Assembly: GCA_018697195.1 (NCBI GenBank)
Contig: CM031858.1
Span: 127,791,133-127,855,132 of the forward strand
Direction of reading: 5' to 3'
Source: Certhia americana
Lineage: Eukaryota > Chordata > Aves > Passeriformes > Certhiidae
DNA: 64,000 nucleotides
Part shown: positions 14,201-28,262 of the stretch, piece after piece
Layout of the letters: each line of letters begins with the position of its first letter
Position numbering within the stretch: the stretch's first letter is position 1
Position numbers and translations under genes: made by a program
The notes under the pieces: model-generated
The model's database searches: none
The model's input: the letters and a program-made list of their open reading frames with translations, nothing else
Told to the model about the DNA's origin: nothing

Positions 14201-14226
14201 GTGTGTGTGTGTGTGTGTGTGTGTGT
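14201..14226. repeat. (GT)13 microsatellite
   Basis: Perfect dinucleotide array of 13 GT units, likely polymorphic in a population. Confidence 0.99.
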
Positions 14227-17013
14227 CTTTAATGTGTTGATATGTTCCATTACAGTCCCTTCTGTTTACATCTGATTCTCTTTCATAAAATTATAATCTA
14301 TTCATTCCATACATTTCCTTGAAAGTAACCTTGACAAGAAGAAAACAACAGGAAAAAAATGTTCTGGTGAGTTCTATGTCTGGCTGCTTTGCTGACTCTA
14401 ATGTTGGCTTGATTTCATCAACTGGAATGTTTTGGTAGCAGTTGTCTAAGGGTCAATTTGCTGTAGGGCTATCCTGTCCTTTTAGATGGCATTTAATTTT
14501 CAGTTGTATAAAAATGTTCTTCCTCTTACATGGTGTTCTACAAATGCCTTATGACATCCATCCTCAATGCCTTTTATGGCAAAGGAATGCCTGGCTCCCC
14601 TATGTCTTTATTTATTAGACTGTAAAATATATGCAGTGCATTCTATCCTCTATGTGTATTTTGCATGTTTATAAATACAGATCAGTTCATTTCATATTTC
14701 TCTGCAAGTCAGAATTTAAATCTCATTCTGTCCTTTATACTCTGATGAACATAATTGAAGATGTAGTCAGGGCACATTTCCTCACACTCTTTTTACTTAA
14801 CAATTCATGCTACTTGCTTTCTTGTTTTAGCATTTATTTGTAAGATATAATCATTATAGCACCCTCTCTCATTTAATCACTGTCAATTGTTTTTATCTAT
14901 CACATATTAGCTGGAATGGCAAGGCCTTACTGTGAAAATTACGTATGGATAAGTCCATGGGCCCAAGAGGCTATAATATAAAAATATGTTTTTATATACA
15001 TATATATTTACATTTTATATACATATATATTTTTATATACATATATATAAAATTCTGTAAATCAGAACATCACTTGTTTTTCTTTTTGTAACAAATCACT
15101 ATTTAGAAGGTCAAACGTGTATCTTTGTTGTCATTTCCAGAAATAAAACTGTCCAATCTTTTACCAGATACTTTAAGGCAGCTGTGTAAGTTATAAAATA
15201 ATTTCATTGCGAGGATTTATTTTCCTCTTTACAGAAAAAAAAAAAGGTAGAGAAGAATCCTCAGTTATACATTTGAAAGTTTTACGCATTTACTTGCAGA
15301 CTACTAGAAATCAAGCCTTTTGTCTCTTTGTCAAACCTTGATTCATATAAAACACCTGCAGATGTTTTGTAATGAAACACTAAATCAAGAGGTTAGTGCT
15401 GATTCTCTCTTTATTAATAATTTTATAATATTGGGAAAAAAGCTGGATCACTCAGTATCTATTAAAGGTTCAAATTGCTGCAGTGGCTTAGGATACTGGA
15501 AGCCTACAAAATTTTGTTGCCATTTCTCTTCAAGAGCTTACTTGCAACAAAATAGACATGAAGGATTCAGATGTTCAGCATTTCCAGTGCAAAGTCCAGC
15601 AGTTTAGGATAGATTTTCCCAGCAGTGAGTGGAGCTAGACAGCTGGATACTGCTGTTGCAAACTGTTTGCATACTTCATTCCTCAAGTATGCACGCCTGG
15701 GGTCACATAATGACGGCTGCAATTGCATGCAGGTTCTGTACTTTTAGCTTATGCCATATCTAAAGTAACAGTACATTGATTTAGATCTCTTTCACTGAGA
15801 TTAAGTAATTATAAGAGGGGCTCAAGAGGGCTCACATTATTTCCATAGTTCAGCCAATGGACAATAATTTACTGAGCCACTACATCTTGATTCGAGTAGG
15901 CAAGAAAGCTCTGCTTCTCTATCTGAAAACCAGAGATAACATTCCCACTCAGTTCTCATGAGGACACCGTGAGGATTAAAGTTTGCACACTGCTTCAAAA
16001 TGTAAACTACTACATAGAATGAATCCAGCACTAAAATGATGCCACTGTTTGGAAAAGATAAGTGAATGTGTTCAGTCTGCCTAAGAAAGCAAAGCAGACA
16101 TGCGCAACATGAATATTTCCTCTTCAAGATGTACAAGTGTGGTGCAAATCTCTAAATACTAGGAAGTTGACAGAAGGGTCAAATCTCTACAGCGTGAGAA
16201 AATAAACTAGATACGCATTATTGTAATGTCTTTTGTCTAATAAGGCGTGTGTGTTTTAATGTGCTGGTGTGTGAATATGTATGCAGTTGTATAAAATTTC
16301 TTATTAAATTTTTATGAAAAATTATCTGGCAGTTTGATGTGGCTATGGAAGTGAAGTTAACTCATGTCATTCTTTGAACAGCAGGATTTATTTGTCATTT
16401 ATCAAAGTTTAATATACATAGTCTGCCTCATAAAGAGCAATAGTGAGGAAATGAGAATGAGGAAAAAAGGGAAGAGTGAAGCAGACCACAGATTATGCTT
16501 TTGAAACTGTCCCAACCTTACTCTGCTCACTCTGTTTAAAAAAAAAGAGATGATCAAAGGACTGAAAGTGCAACATCCTTTGAGAGTTGCCAGGCAAGTG
16601 CTCTGTGATGACTGGCTTTTGTGCAGCTCAAGCAGCAGTCTGTTCTGTGCACAATCCGGACTCTCATTATCGCTCATCTATCAAACCTGCTGCTGTGAAA
16701 AGTGCTGGGGTGAAGGTCAACTTGTAAAGTAGCAGCAGTAGAAGCAGACATGTGCTCTACTCTTTGGTGAGTTAGTTGTCAGTTCTTATTCTCTAATGCA
16801 CTTAATCCCCTCTCCAGGACTAAATTGGTGATGAATGTTGTTCCCTTCCTTTGCACTCTGACCTGTCCACAGGAGGTGCTAAAGGAAGCTTTTTATTCCA
16901 AATGACTCCAGAAACCTGGAAACCTGTGACTGAGGGATGATAAATGGATGTAGTTTATCCTTTTGGGAAATTCAGAAGAGTCAGGTTGCACAGCAAATTG
17001 TTTTAAAGATTTA

Positions 17014-17016
<3 letters not shown>
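14227..17016. other. Gene-free DNA with possible non-coding elements
   Basis: No gene supported. The stretches at about 15.65-15.74 kb and 16.59-16.71 kb have higher complexity and GC than their surroundings and could be conserved non-coding elements. That is a guess from composition only. Confidence 0.5.
14986..15053. repeat. TA-rich tandem repeat, about 3 copies
   Basis: A unit of about 20 bp centred on TATATACATATATAT and separated by short T-runs recurs three times. Each unit is itself near-palindromic, so the stretch can fold on itself and may be variable in length. Confidence 0.85.

Positions 17017-17055
<39 letters not shown>
17017..17055 (+). repeat. Poly(A) tract, A39
   Basis: An uninterrupted run of 39 A. 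No polyadenylation signal, gene-like sequence or flanking duplication was found just upstream, so I treat it as a mononucleotide repeat rather than a retrogene tail. It creates an artificial poly-lysine frame. Confidence 0.98.
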
Positions 17056-17057
<2 letters not shown>

Positions 17058-20000
17058 TCCAGTAAAGATGTATCTGCTAATTCTGGTAAACTGTGACTAC
17101 ACTGCTTGTTATATTGGTGGCATTAAAATCAGACTGTCCCATTACAGATAGAAAGGACCCAGTATATCAACTAATCAACTCCCATGTTCAAGGCTGAAAT
17201 ATTTTCCACAGAGCTTATCCCACTACTGGGTGATCAAAATGCTACTCTGTCCTGGTGGAAGACACCTAGGAGTAAATCTGCTGCAAGTTAGTAAGTGTCA
17301 CCTAAATTTTGTCATTAAAGCCCTATTCTTGTCCCCTCAGTGAGATTCACAAAGGTAAATAAATATCTGTTGGAACTCTCCTGAAAAACTTCAGCCAAAG
17401 ACTAAAATATCACCAGTAGTCTAGGTCTTGAGTTTTCCACAATCGTTCTTTATAGGTTTGGGGTTTGGGTTTTTTGGTTTTTGTGGGGCTTTTTGTTTGT
17501 TTGGTTGGTTGGTTTGGTTTGGTTTGGTTTTTAATTTTGTTTCCTTTTGGGTTTGTTTTGTTTGTTTTTTGTTTTTTTTTTTTTTTTAATGTGAATAATT
17601 GAACTTTAAATATCAGTGAAAGATTCTTTTTAAAGTGATGTACATAGTCTGACTGATAATTTCTTTTAAAAGTTTTACATGTATCATGGTTTGTGGGAAA
17701 AAACCATATTACCTATTAACAACTGGGTATTCCTCACAAAAATATTTTAATCACTTTAAAACTGGAAAATTCTTTAAATTTCTGGAGAAACCAAGAGTAA
17801 GTTTATATTCTCAAATGCTCTCTTGGGACATTGCAAGTTGAGCTGAGATTTCCTTGTTAGTACTATCTGCTATAGTGAGCTTTTTGCCAGGTTTCTCAAG
17901 TATTTTTTTCCTGAATATTTTGTTACAGATGCAATGCTGATTCAGTGATATAAAATTACTTACCAGCTTTATTTTGATGTTACCACACTTGATGTTCAAG
18001 ACAACGTTATGTAAATAAGGGGTCTTGCTTTATCAGTACCTAAATCCCTCATGGAGGCAGCACCAAGCCTGTTGCCTCTCTTTAAGCCATTAATAATTTC
18101 AGGTTCTGAGTCTGATCATAGTCTGACAATGGGCATAAGTGCTATTCCAATTGGAAATGGGAATCCCTGTTCACTGAAGAATACTGTCTCAGTATTCAGT
18201 ACTCTTCACCTATCCATGAAGCCACCGTGAAGCCTGTCTCAGGCAGGGAACTGGTGAGAACTGGGATTCTACCACTATTAGGGCTCAGAATTGGTGTTTG
18301 AGGTGAAATACCCTTTTGAAAAAAATGTGGGTTTAAAAAGAACATATTCCTTCACACCAACGCCTTCTACAAAGTTATCCTGATATTAACTTAAGTCTGT
18401 CTGAAGAGATTTCTTGGACACCAGATAGATTTTGTGAGCAAAAGTCCACAGGCAAATTATCCTGGAGAAAGTTGTTGCTAAGTGCTTTCACTTAGGATAT
18501 AGAAAATAATGCATTAACTCCCTTGTTCCTCAGGCACAGATTAGAAACTAAAATTTCATGCATGCTATGAATATCAGCTCCTCTAAAATTGGCCATCTCA
18601 CCCAAAATTCTTGAAAGCCTGTTTTGTTCACATCAGTAACTGAACACAAATGACGAAACTCTGACATTTATCATAACATGGAAACCTTGTTTTCTGTCCG
18701 GCCTTATAGTTCAGGGAAAAGAGACAGCAAGCATTCATCTTTATTTTTTGTGTATAAATTGAGAATGAGGTACATTAAAGAAATATTTTACTAAATAGTA
18801 CTGTGGGCTTTGGAGTGGTCACGACATACAGTAAATGTTGTCTGGAACTGAGGTAATAAAATCTTTAAGATTTATAGTAATAAAAACTTTATGATTTATT
18901 TGATATAAGCAAAGACTTCTGCTATCAAGCTAGCTCTTTCTGAGGAACTGAAGTATATAACACATTCTGGCAAATTCTTAAGATAGAATAAAGCAACTTG
19001 GCTCCTTCAGATTTAATGGAGTTGAGCTGCTTTGTACCAAATCAGCAGCTGTCGCCTGTGCCTGACGATTCTCAGTGGTTTAGTTTGGATATTTGGTCTA
19101 TCACTAAGTTGAACTGTGATGTGCTATTACAGAGTTTGTCTTGTGAGCCAAGTTAGGCTGAGCAAATAGCCTTGTGTTAGAATTTCAGGGGACATCTCCA
19201 CAGATTCCCCAGGGTAGCCTGGAAAGTAGAGTCCTTCTACAGGTGAACTTGGGTGTTCATAAAACAAAAACATAACACAAATTAATTCAAAACTATCTGA
19301 TCTTTTCCTTATCCCACAGAAAGAACTGGATGCTTTATTTATTTCAATATTTTGTCCTGAACATTCCTCCTGCTGAAAGAGTAATGAGGAATCGTGGGTG
19401 TGGTATGTTGAATTCTAGTACTATCCCTGTCTGTGCATCACATTTATAGTTACTGTCAGACATCTGCCTCAGCAAATATCTTAAGAACTAGCAGTTTAAA
19501 ATTATTTTTGCTGTTGTATAAGATGTTTATTTAACTGAATAATTACAGCTGTCTTTGTGAAGGCAGTCCAAGTACAAAATGCCTTTATCTGTTCAAAAAC
19601 CAATTAATGAATACTAGAAATAATTGGAAATATTTCACTCTAAATCAGTAATTGACAGTTGGTAACATTTTTCTGAGTGAGAGTTTTTCTGATGTTCCTT
19701 TGCGCTTTCCTTTATAATAAAGTTATGGCAGGAGGACTGTTAATTAAAGACCATAAATTGTACTCTAGTGAGAGTGAAAAATCTACTTAAATTCCTATAG
19801 TCCTAATTTTAGAAATATTGAATAAATCTGCATTGCTTCTAAGTATTACCTTTCTTTTAAGTGCTTTCATTTATTTATTTTCAGTGGAGTTTTAATTTCT
19901 TCAGGATTTTATGGAGAGATTGCCATTAAAATGATCTGATAAAAACTTAATAAAATATGAAACAAAAAATAGCTTTTTTGTTTGTTTTGTTTTATTGAAA

Positions 20001-22837
20001 ATAAAATTATATCAAAGGTGATTCCGTAATAGTCAAAGCTTAAAATATAATAAGAGGCAGCCGAACTTCACCAGTTTACTATCTACATGTTGGGGGGTTT
20101 TTAGCTATACGAATCTCTCGTCTATCTACAAAAATAAAGTTGCAGCTGTGATTGCAGTGAACTATCCTACCATGTAACTGCAGTATGTAATTGCATGAGT
20201 ATGTGAAGCTTTGGGAATCTGAGGGAAGTTGTTTCCTGATATCAGGTGTTGCACTTTTATTCTGAAGTTTGGTATGATGGTGTTAAAGGACTTAAAGAGG
20301 TGTTTGTCACCATAAGCAACTCCTCCAACCGCTAAAACATCAGGAGACAGTCAAGCATTCTTACACATGAAATATGTTATTTTGGTCTTCTGTAAAGGGT
20401 AACTGCAGAAGAAGGGATGGCACAGCAAGTTTTGGACAAACTATTATGCAAAATGATCTGAAGTGGCTAGACTTTTGAAACAGTGTTAAGCATGTCTGGT
20501 GCCTTAAACATCTGGGTGTTGAACCCTTACTTGGAGCCTCTGATCAACACCACATGCTTCATATTTATTTCTGCAAGCTTTTCTGCCTTTAAAAGTGGAA
20601 GCAGTGGGGATAATATTTTGGTACTTTAAGTGTTTTTTTCCCCTTTTTCAATATATCTGAAAGTGTCAAAAAGAGAATGGCCACAATAAATATATAATTT
20701 AGAGGTGTTCGCAGTTGAAGGCAGTTTTCAACAAGTTTGTGTGTAGCAGTCACTGCTGCCAATAAATGTCATGTGATTCAGCACAGAACCCTCTATACAA
20801 AAATATTAACATTTAATCTATACTGAAATCATGGACTACGGTAACTGTAGGTAAGCAATTTTTTATAATGATAGAACCATATTTATGGATTTACCCCATC
20901 CTGCTGATATAAATCAAATGTGTTATCTCAATTTCTCTCTCCTGTCTGAATCTTCTCATATTAAAAGGTTCTGTATGTATGGAGAAATTATGTTTCTTAC
21001 AATCATGGTATTGCAAATTCTTTTGGTAATGCCCTTCTGTATATTTTGATTCACCCAAAGGAAAGCATAAGTAAATCTACAGGCTTTCCTTATTTTGACT
21101 TTTGTTGATTTTATTAACAAAGCTGCCAGTTTATGGACAAATTCCATCATGTTTCTCATGTCTTCTGCATTGTTACCACAGTAAGGTAAAAACTATCTAT
21201 ATCAAGTATGAATGAGTCATAAGGGTGTTGAAATTTTAGAGTGCAGTGATCAGCCTGAAATAAAGAAATTAATAGAATTGACTGTAGACACTATTTTAAA
21301 AAAAAATCAGGAAGTTTTTTGTGGTTTTTTATTGTAAAGAAAAAATAAATATTGTGTTTTCAAAAAGAATAGTATATTATTTTCTTGATGTTGTTGTTTG
21401 GTAACTGTTAAACCTTTCAAAAATGAAGCATTTGTGTGATCACTCCTGCAGTTCTAACTCAATGCTTTAGTTCTGCTAAAAGAGTCACTTTTCTAAGAAG
21501 AAATGAAAGCAGTTTTAAGAAAACTGTCTTGAAAAACTAAGACTGGAATTTCCCATCTCTATCCTGTCATACATCATCATTAATCTCATAGGAATCAGAA
21601 AAAAAAGTTCATCTTTTGTTTGCTGCCACCACTGTTGCTGATACATTGCTGAGGATCTCCTCATGATACCAAAGTTTTTCTCTGGGTGTCGTGTGTTACT
21701 TTTGTAGAACTATGTGGGCACAAAAGCATGTATCATGCTGACTTCAGGTTATCATTTGCCAAATGGAGCTAGACTTTGCCAGGAATTGTTGATTGGTGCT
21801 TGGAGTTATTGCTGCGTGAATAAAGATAGGGTATTCATAGGCTGACTGACTAATGGGGAATATGCACCATCAAATAAAGGATATTTGATGACAGCTGCAC
21901 ACAGAGTTGCGTAAATAATGATATTTTTTTGGTTCTGAGGCCAACCAAAATCATTTGTTTGAAAAATGCTGAAGTAAAACAGTAAAAGAAAAATTGAAAA
22001 GGTCTTTTTCCCTGACCATAAGTGATTTCCATAGGAAACAAATGTGATTTGTTTGAAACCCATTATTCCTCCTCCTTTTTGTTTTTCAGAACATTGATTT
22101 GTTGATAGATACAAAAGTTCTGCCTAGCAACGTTCAATGCCGATACAGCTAGAAAAGCCTTTTTTTATTCAGAACGTTAACTAACCACACATAGTAATAA
22201 TAGATACTGCTAGATGCAGCTCTTTTAAAGGTGGTGAAGAATTCAGATTTTAGAGCCAAGTTACTGAGGGTCCTTTGCTAGCTCAGTGTTTATGTACAAT
22301 AGATTCAGCAGCAGTCCCTGGCTTCCCCTGTAATGAAACGTACATTCAACTAGATGTTCAATACACAGAGGCTGGTTTTGCTGTCACCGTGGATCTGTAT
22401 AGCCAACAGATGAAAATGCATTCACTAATCTATTTTACAATAGATAGACTGAAAATAATCCACACATCTGTCTTTCACATACTCCTGTGAGGCAAATACG
22501 AAGCCCAGAGAGGACACCTACGATGACCAACTGCTTGGACAATGCAGCTTGCCTGTCCTCAAGAGGCTCTGATGAGGTTCTGTTTTATGTAGCATTTTCC
22601 ATATTTTGAGGACCTCTTCTTCCCATGTTGACTGTATGAATCTTCCCTTACTCATACATTCATTCTTTTCAGCATATTTTCAATTTTATTATCCCTGGTT
22701 ATAATATCTTGCTGTCTAAATCCAAGCCACTTCTACTTATGTCTCCAACTCTCATCTTCTCTCAGGGAATCAAATTTCTTCTCTTCCTCTCAAATACTGA
22801 GTTCCTTCCTCCTTTCTGATTTTACCTTTTAAAACTC
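17056..22837. other. Gene-free DNA
   Basis: No gene or mobile element recognised. A stretch at about 19.02-19.16 kb containing CAGCTG E-box motifs has a less AT-biased make-up and could be regulatory, but this rests on appearance only. Frames on both strands are short and unlike known proteins. Confidence 0.6.
17455..17587. repeat. GT-rich low-complexity tract with GGTTT repeats
   Basis: A 133-bp stretch made almost only of G and T on the + strand. It opens with G-runs spaced by T3-T6 (17455-17480), continues with GGTT and GGTTT tandem units (about 17502-17530), and ends in T-runs. The opening part could form a G-quadruplex with short stacks. Confidence 0.9.
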
Positions 22838-22854
22838 TTTTTTTTTTTTTTTTT
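22838..22854. repeat. Poly(T) run, T17
   Basis: Seventeen T at the end of a pyrimidine-rich stretch (about 22600-22840). Confidence 0.97.
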
Positions 22855-25800
22855 GGTTTATGACATATTCTGGCCAGAATATTGCTATATTTTTATTTCA
22901 ATTATGTTTCATCAAAATAAGTGGCACTGCAGAAATATAGTTTGCAAGGGGATGCAAATACCTTTTCAGCTTTTAGCAAAAATGTACCCAAAGTCAGTTA
23001 AGTTCTCCTTTTCTTTTAAGCACTCAGAATATTTAGAAAATACAAATGTCAGAATGTAGGTGTGTTCATATTCTTAATTTTAATCACCTTGATTATTTAA
23101 GTTTCTTTCAGAACATGAAGTTGGAAATGTAAATAAACAAACTAGTTATCTTGAGATGGTTTTCAGATTTTTTAGCAGTCAGTCAGCAGTGTAAAAGCCC
23201 GTCAAAGGTAAAGCATGCACATTTAAATTCTGGTATTTAATTTTTTTTATCAACTATCACATTAACAATGTCATCTAAAATAAAACCTTGTCTTTGAGTA
23301 CCACTTAACCCACTTTATAAAATGGATATTTTACCAATAAATTTTCTAACGATAGGAGCAGATTTCTCTAACAAGCATTAAGAGGATTTTCATGGGCTGA
23401 ACTTCACACACATGCTGCTGTGGGAGCAGTGGCACACGACGACTCAATGTGCACAAATAGCTCCATCACACGAGACAGCTCTCCACTCCTTCATGGCTAA
23501 TCTGGTGTCAATGCAGCATTAGGATGAACTCCATCCATTTTTTAAAAAATTGATGGTTACTTTTATTTACAAGTAGCCAGCTAAACATCTGCAAGACATT
23601 TATACCACAATGCGCTTTGGAGTTCTATGCAGCTTGGCCTCTCTAAACTAATCCTTGTGTCCCTTTCAAGACCTAGAATTACTTCAGCTGCTACAAGATA
23701 TCTCCAGATATGCATCATCCTGGACAGTGAAAAAAGCAGCTATTAATGCTGACACCACCCCTCCAAAAACAAATTGATGAGGGAGGAGTTCTATTAGTGA
23801 TGACAAAAGTCACTCTGTTGCCCCCACAGGACGCACTAAAGAGCAACCATATGATTTTTTAGGATTCGGGATCAAATGTGATGTTAATACATGCATTCTG
23901 TGTATGCATGTTTAACTGAGATCTAACACACAAGCATCCCTGCTGGTCCTCTGTAGGACCTAGATGAAAGCATGTAGGGTCTGAATTCCTTTAGTTCAGG
24001 AAGCAGGAAAGAGCAATAATATTTTAATTAATCTTAACTAAGAGAAATATTCTTAATTGCAAGAATATACTACAAACCCCATTGCAAACAGTTTTACAGA
24101 AATGTTAGCATAGTTCTCCCTGATTTATCCTTCTGTTCAACTCCCTCTTCCTCATCTTGGCCATACAAGGTCCTATTTAGTTTCCTACCCTTTGCAGCTA
24201 CTCCTTTGGCCTAAATTATTTTTACAATTTCTGTGTGTGTGACTGCTGCTCTTTCCATAAACACAGTGTATGGTGTTTTAGCAGGACAACTCACCTTCTG
24301 TTTAGATTAAGGAAAATGAGGAAATAAGAGGCAAATAAGCAAGCTCCACACAACAGACAAAGCAGTGTTTGTCACTCATTCTGACAGCAGATGTTTTGAG
24401 CTAGTCTGCCCTAAACAGGAGGAAGGATAAGATCCCTTCCACTTGAAGAGAAAGAAAAGGAGCTGAGAACAACATGAACATCTGACATATATAATGTAAA
24501 AAACTGTGGAAATTTAAGTTTGCCTTGGAGAAGTATCCAACAGTAAAGAATGAGATGTTCAGTGTGCAAACTGTAAATCTGAAATAGCTTCAGATGGGAA
24601 GCCAAAGGGTGTTGTGGGGTGAGAAAAAAAGAGAGATGCATATAGGTTATTTTAAAGTATGCAAAACTATCATGGGGATTTATTTTCAAGTGGTGCAATA
24701 TATAAATCACTTCCTTTAAAGAAAGATCTTGGGGTAAAAAAGCAGTTTCATCTCTAACCCTTGTCTCTAATCCTGAGATTAGACAGTGCCCTGATTTTTG
24801 TCAGAACACACTTGCTAAATCATGGGAAGCATATGCAGACACTGGTTGCTAAACCAGGAAGATTTGACTGACGAAGTGCTACTGTGGATTATGAGACTGG
24901 AATTTAGAAGACTAAAGTCCAATTCCTAACCTGCTAAATTAAAAAAGGTGTTCAATCAAGTCAGAAGGACTACAGGTCAAACATGGGTACGAGGTTCAGC
25001 AGTTATTCAAATACAAGCTTTAAATCATACATAATTTTCATCATAGTCTTCTAGGAATGGTTTCCATAGCAAACCAAATAGACACTTTGGAAGGAGCTTG
25101 ACACTTATCAGCAAGTTATGTTGTTAAAAAGTTAAAAAATAAAGAGCTCAAGTGGAATGGTCAAAAGTTATGCTGATTTGACCTTGGAAGGGAAATGAAA
25201 ATATGTAAAGCAGAACAAAGAGAGGTGCTATGAAGAATTTATACATTGTTGATGGAATAGAAAGACAGCTAAGTATCATCTAAACCTAAGTGCAGAACAG
25301 AATTAATACTTTCCTATAGTTCTTTGTGAGAAATTTTAGTGCACAGAAGACAGACATCATCACAGTCCTTTCTCTGACTGCTAAAGGGAATTCCTCAAAG
25401 ACCAGCCTTGACACTAGACTGAGATAATATCTTCATTTATTATCTTGGCAGATACAAAAATATTTTAACAAATAAGCAGGAGAAAGATCACAAGAGATCG
25501 ATAACATGTTTTGAGGTGTAGAAAATGTGACAAAATTTAAGAATTTAATTTAGCTGTCCAGAAACAGAATACTGGCAAGAATATAGCAAGTTTTTCTTGA
25601 GATACAGAAAGAAGGGGTGAAATATCTGTTCTCCATTTTCCATGTTAGACAGCTTATGACTACATAATTTTAAGTATTTCTTACTGGAGTTTAGAATGTA
25701 ATTTCTAATGGTAAATGTAGTTGAATACTGGAAGTAATAAACCTCGAGTTTTGCAGAATCTCCATTACTGGTAAAAAGAGGGGCAAAACCAACATGCTTT

Positions 25801-26558
25801 CTTGTCAGAAACAACACAGCTATAAAAATCCTGGGTCTAGGCAAGAAAATAGAAGGAAGCACAAACCTGAGCTTTTATGACTCTTCAGAACCATTATTAT
25901 TTTCTTTATCTCTACTTTCTGACTTTGAGGTGTATATTTTAAAAAGCATTTTAATGTTGGTATTCTGCAGAGTAGAAATTCCTAAATAAGATTAAAAGAG
26001 ATTTTCTGAAAACTGATAATTTTCTGTTTTGAAACATTTTTCCTGTATTATAAGAACTAAGCTATAAATTAAATAAATGTAAGCTTATTATACCATCTTA
26101 TTTTATATAAGATTATTTTGTATAGCTGGATACAATTTAAAATGGAAAACATTAAATTTATAGAATGATCACAAAGAGACAGCAAGAGCAGAATGCTCTT
26201 GTTCATTGAAATTTTCTACCTCATATAATCCCACTATCTCCTATCCTTCCTTCTGCTCATAATGTTGTTGTTAAATTTTTTCACTTATATCCCAAATGTT
26301 GAAAATGTATATGAAAGGTACAAATACTGAAGAGGTAATTACATGAGTTTCAAGTTGTTTACAGAGGCATTAATACAGAAAATATTACTGGAGTAATAGT
26401 AGTTGCCTGTATTCCCTTTCAAGCATCTCAGAATAAACACTGAATGCATTAATTATGTTGTCTCTAGAGATAAAGTAATTTTCATCTTGCTTAACAAGAA
26501 TTAAAAATATTTTGTTAATATTCAATGTAATCCTACTTTGTAGTACAATTATCCAAGC

Positions 26559-26578
26559 TTTTTTTTTAAAAAAAAAAA
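26559..26578. repeat. T9A11 palindromic run
   Basis: Nine T followed directly by eleven A, a small self-complementary low-complexity site. Confidence 0.95.
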
Positions 26579-26683
26579 GAAATAAAAGCTGATGAATTAA
26601 AGGCAGCAATTATCAATGTAGGTGACACTTGCTAGATGTTCAGGCATGGTTTATTTTGTCTCTAAAAGTGTATGAGAAAAACA

Positions 26684-26706
26684 AATCAGTCAATCAGTCA
26701 ATCAAT
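26684..26706. repeat. Octamer tandem repeat, about 2.9 copies
   Basis: The unit AATCAGTC occurs twice in tandem, followed by a third copy with one change. Confidence 0.9.
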
Positions 26707-28256
26707 GCACTTAATTGTCCCTGAACTTCACTGGAAGAGTAAAATGTAATCATGGAAGTTACAGTATGTGTCTGATGGTCTCAGCCTAGACTAAATCATT
26801 GTTTCTTATTAATTTCTCTGATGTTTCATACCTGAAATATATAACTTGGCATCTTTAGTTCATTGTTCTTTATTATTTTAGTCCTCTGATTCCAGACAGA
26901 AACATCCTTTCTCTTATCTCTAAGAAGCTCATTTGTCCATGTGTGCTTTCGGCAAAATACTCCTAAACAGATGAACACATTTTTGAAAGTGAGTACTTAA
27001 TTGACATTGTCTAACTGGGGATATCAATTATTGGTAAAAAGGTCTGAAATGGCTTATCTATTTGATATGTTCAGATCAAACTGTACCAAAAGTGCTTATA
27101 GCTAATTAAAGTAAAGTAGCACTTTTCCACAACACAGATTTCTCTACTTCCCTCAATTTACTTTTGTTCAAAAGTCCAGTGCATTGAAATGAATAGAAAG
27201 ACTCCCATTGTTAGGGGAAAGATTGTTCACAGCCTTATCAATAGATAAAACCTTTTTCTTTCTCTTTCATCTTTTGAAGTGTCAGTCCATGCAAACTATT
27301 TAGCGGAGTATTTCACTTTTCAACATTTAATCTTTCTTTATCCTTCTTTGAATTTTTCTTTCACTTCGTAAATTCAAAGCTGCATTCATGTTAAAAAGCA
27401 GCCTTGGACTGCACTGTACATAATTTTTAACTTCCAGTCCAATTTTCTAAATCTGTTTGTTTTATTTGGCTCTCAGTTCCAAGTCTCCTGCCTAACTTCC
27501 TCTAATTTTTTGGTGATTTTTTGGTTTTGTTTTTTTATTAAGGTTCTCTAATAGTACAAATTAGACTGCAAAATCCCCAGTGTTGAAATCTTTCTTTTTT
27601 AAAATATACTCTGTTTACTTGATGCTTAGTGCTGTATGGAGATTTGAAGAGCCAGCCATAAGTGTTGAAGTGTTACACTAAATTGGATGCTTATTTTCTG
27701 TGAATGCAATGCATATCAAGGGGTGGGTATCTTCAGAACAGTTCATGAGTAACAGAAAACTCTCTGAAGCCCTCACAAAGCAGCCTCACAAAAACAGGAT
27801 GGGTAAGCACTTACACAGCTGCTTTTCTTTGGCATAAATCTTTTTACTTACACAAAGTTCTACAAATTAAGTTTTTACTTTACCCTCAACATAGATATAC
27901 TGATAAAAATAATTAAAACTACATCTATTTCAGTGTCAGTGTAAAAGACAAATACCCATCACAAAATTCACTAAGATGTAGCAAGAAGAATTCATTTAAC
28001 CTTTGACTACCTGTAAGATATTTTGATGCAGATTATGACTAAAGCATATAGTAACTGTTTTTGTAGCACTCCAAGTCACAATTTATTAAAGAATTTCCAG
28101 TGTAAATGATTTTAAATTCAGTAGTTAAAATTTGTCAGGCAAAAGATTACAAGGTCATAATGCTGTTATCATCTGTACATTTTTTTTTTTTCTTTCAGCC
28201 TCATTTCAATAAGTTATTACATTTACAACCTATCTTCAAGAGATCTCTGAGTTAAG

Positions 28257-28262
28257 CCTTAC
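28257..28262. repeat. Target-site duplication, left copy
   Basis: CCTTAC immediately precedes the TG end of the LTR at 28263. It matches 29675-29680 after the CA end. Confidence 0.75.

Larger units (their letters stand above)
22855..28256. other. Gene-free DNA, possible conserved non-coding block
   Basis: No gene supported. At about 23.40-23.85 kb the sequence is less AT-rich and lacks simple repeats, with stretches that look like a conserved non-coding element. I cannot test conservation here. The rest is AT-rich with scattered short frames. Confidence 0.55.

Noticed and set aside
17017..17055. A39 as the tail of a processed pseudogene
   Set aside because: No gene-like sequence, polyadenylation signal or flanking duplication. 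Birds also lack an abundant L1-type machinery that makes such copies.
16963..17151. Frame with a poly-lysine stretch
   Set aside because: Produced by the A39 run.
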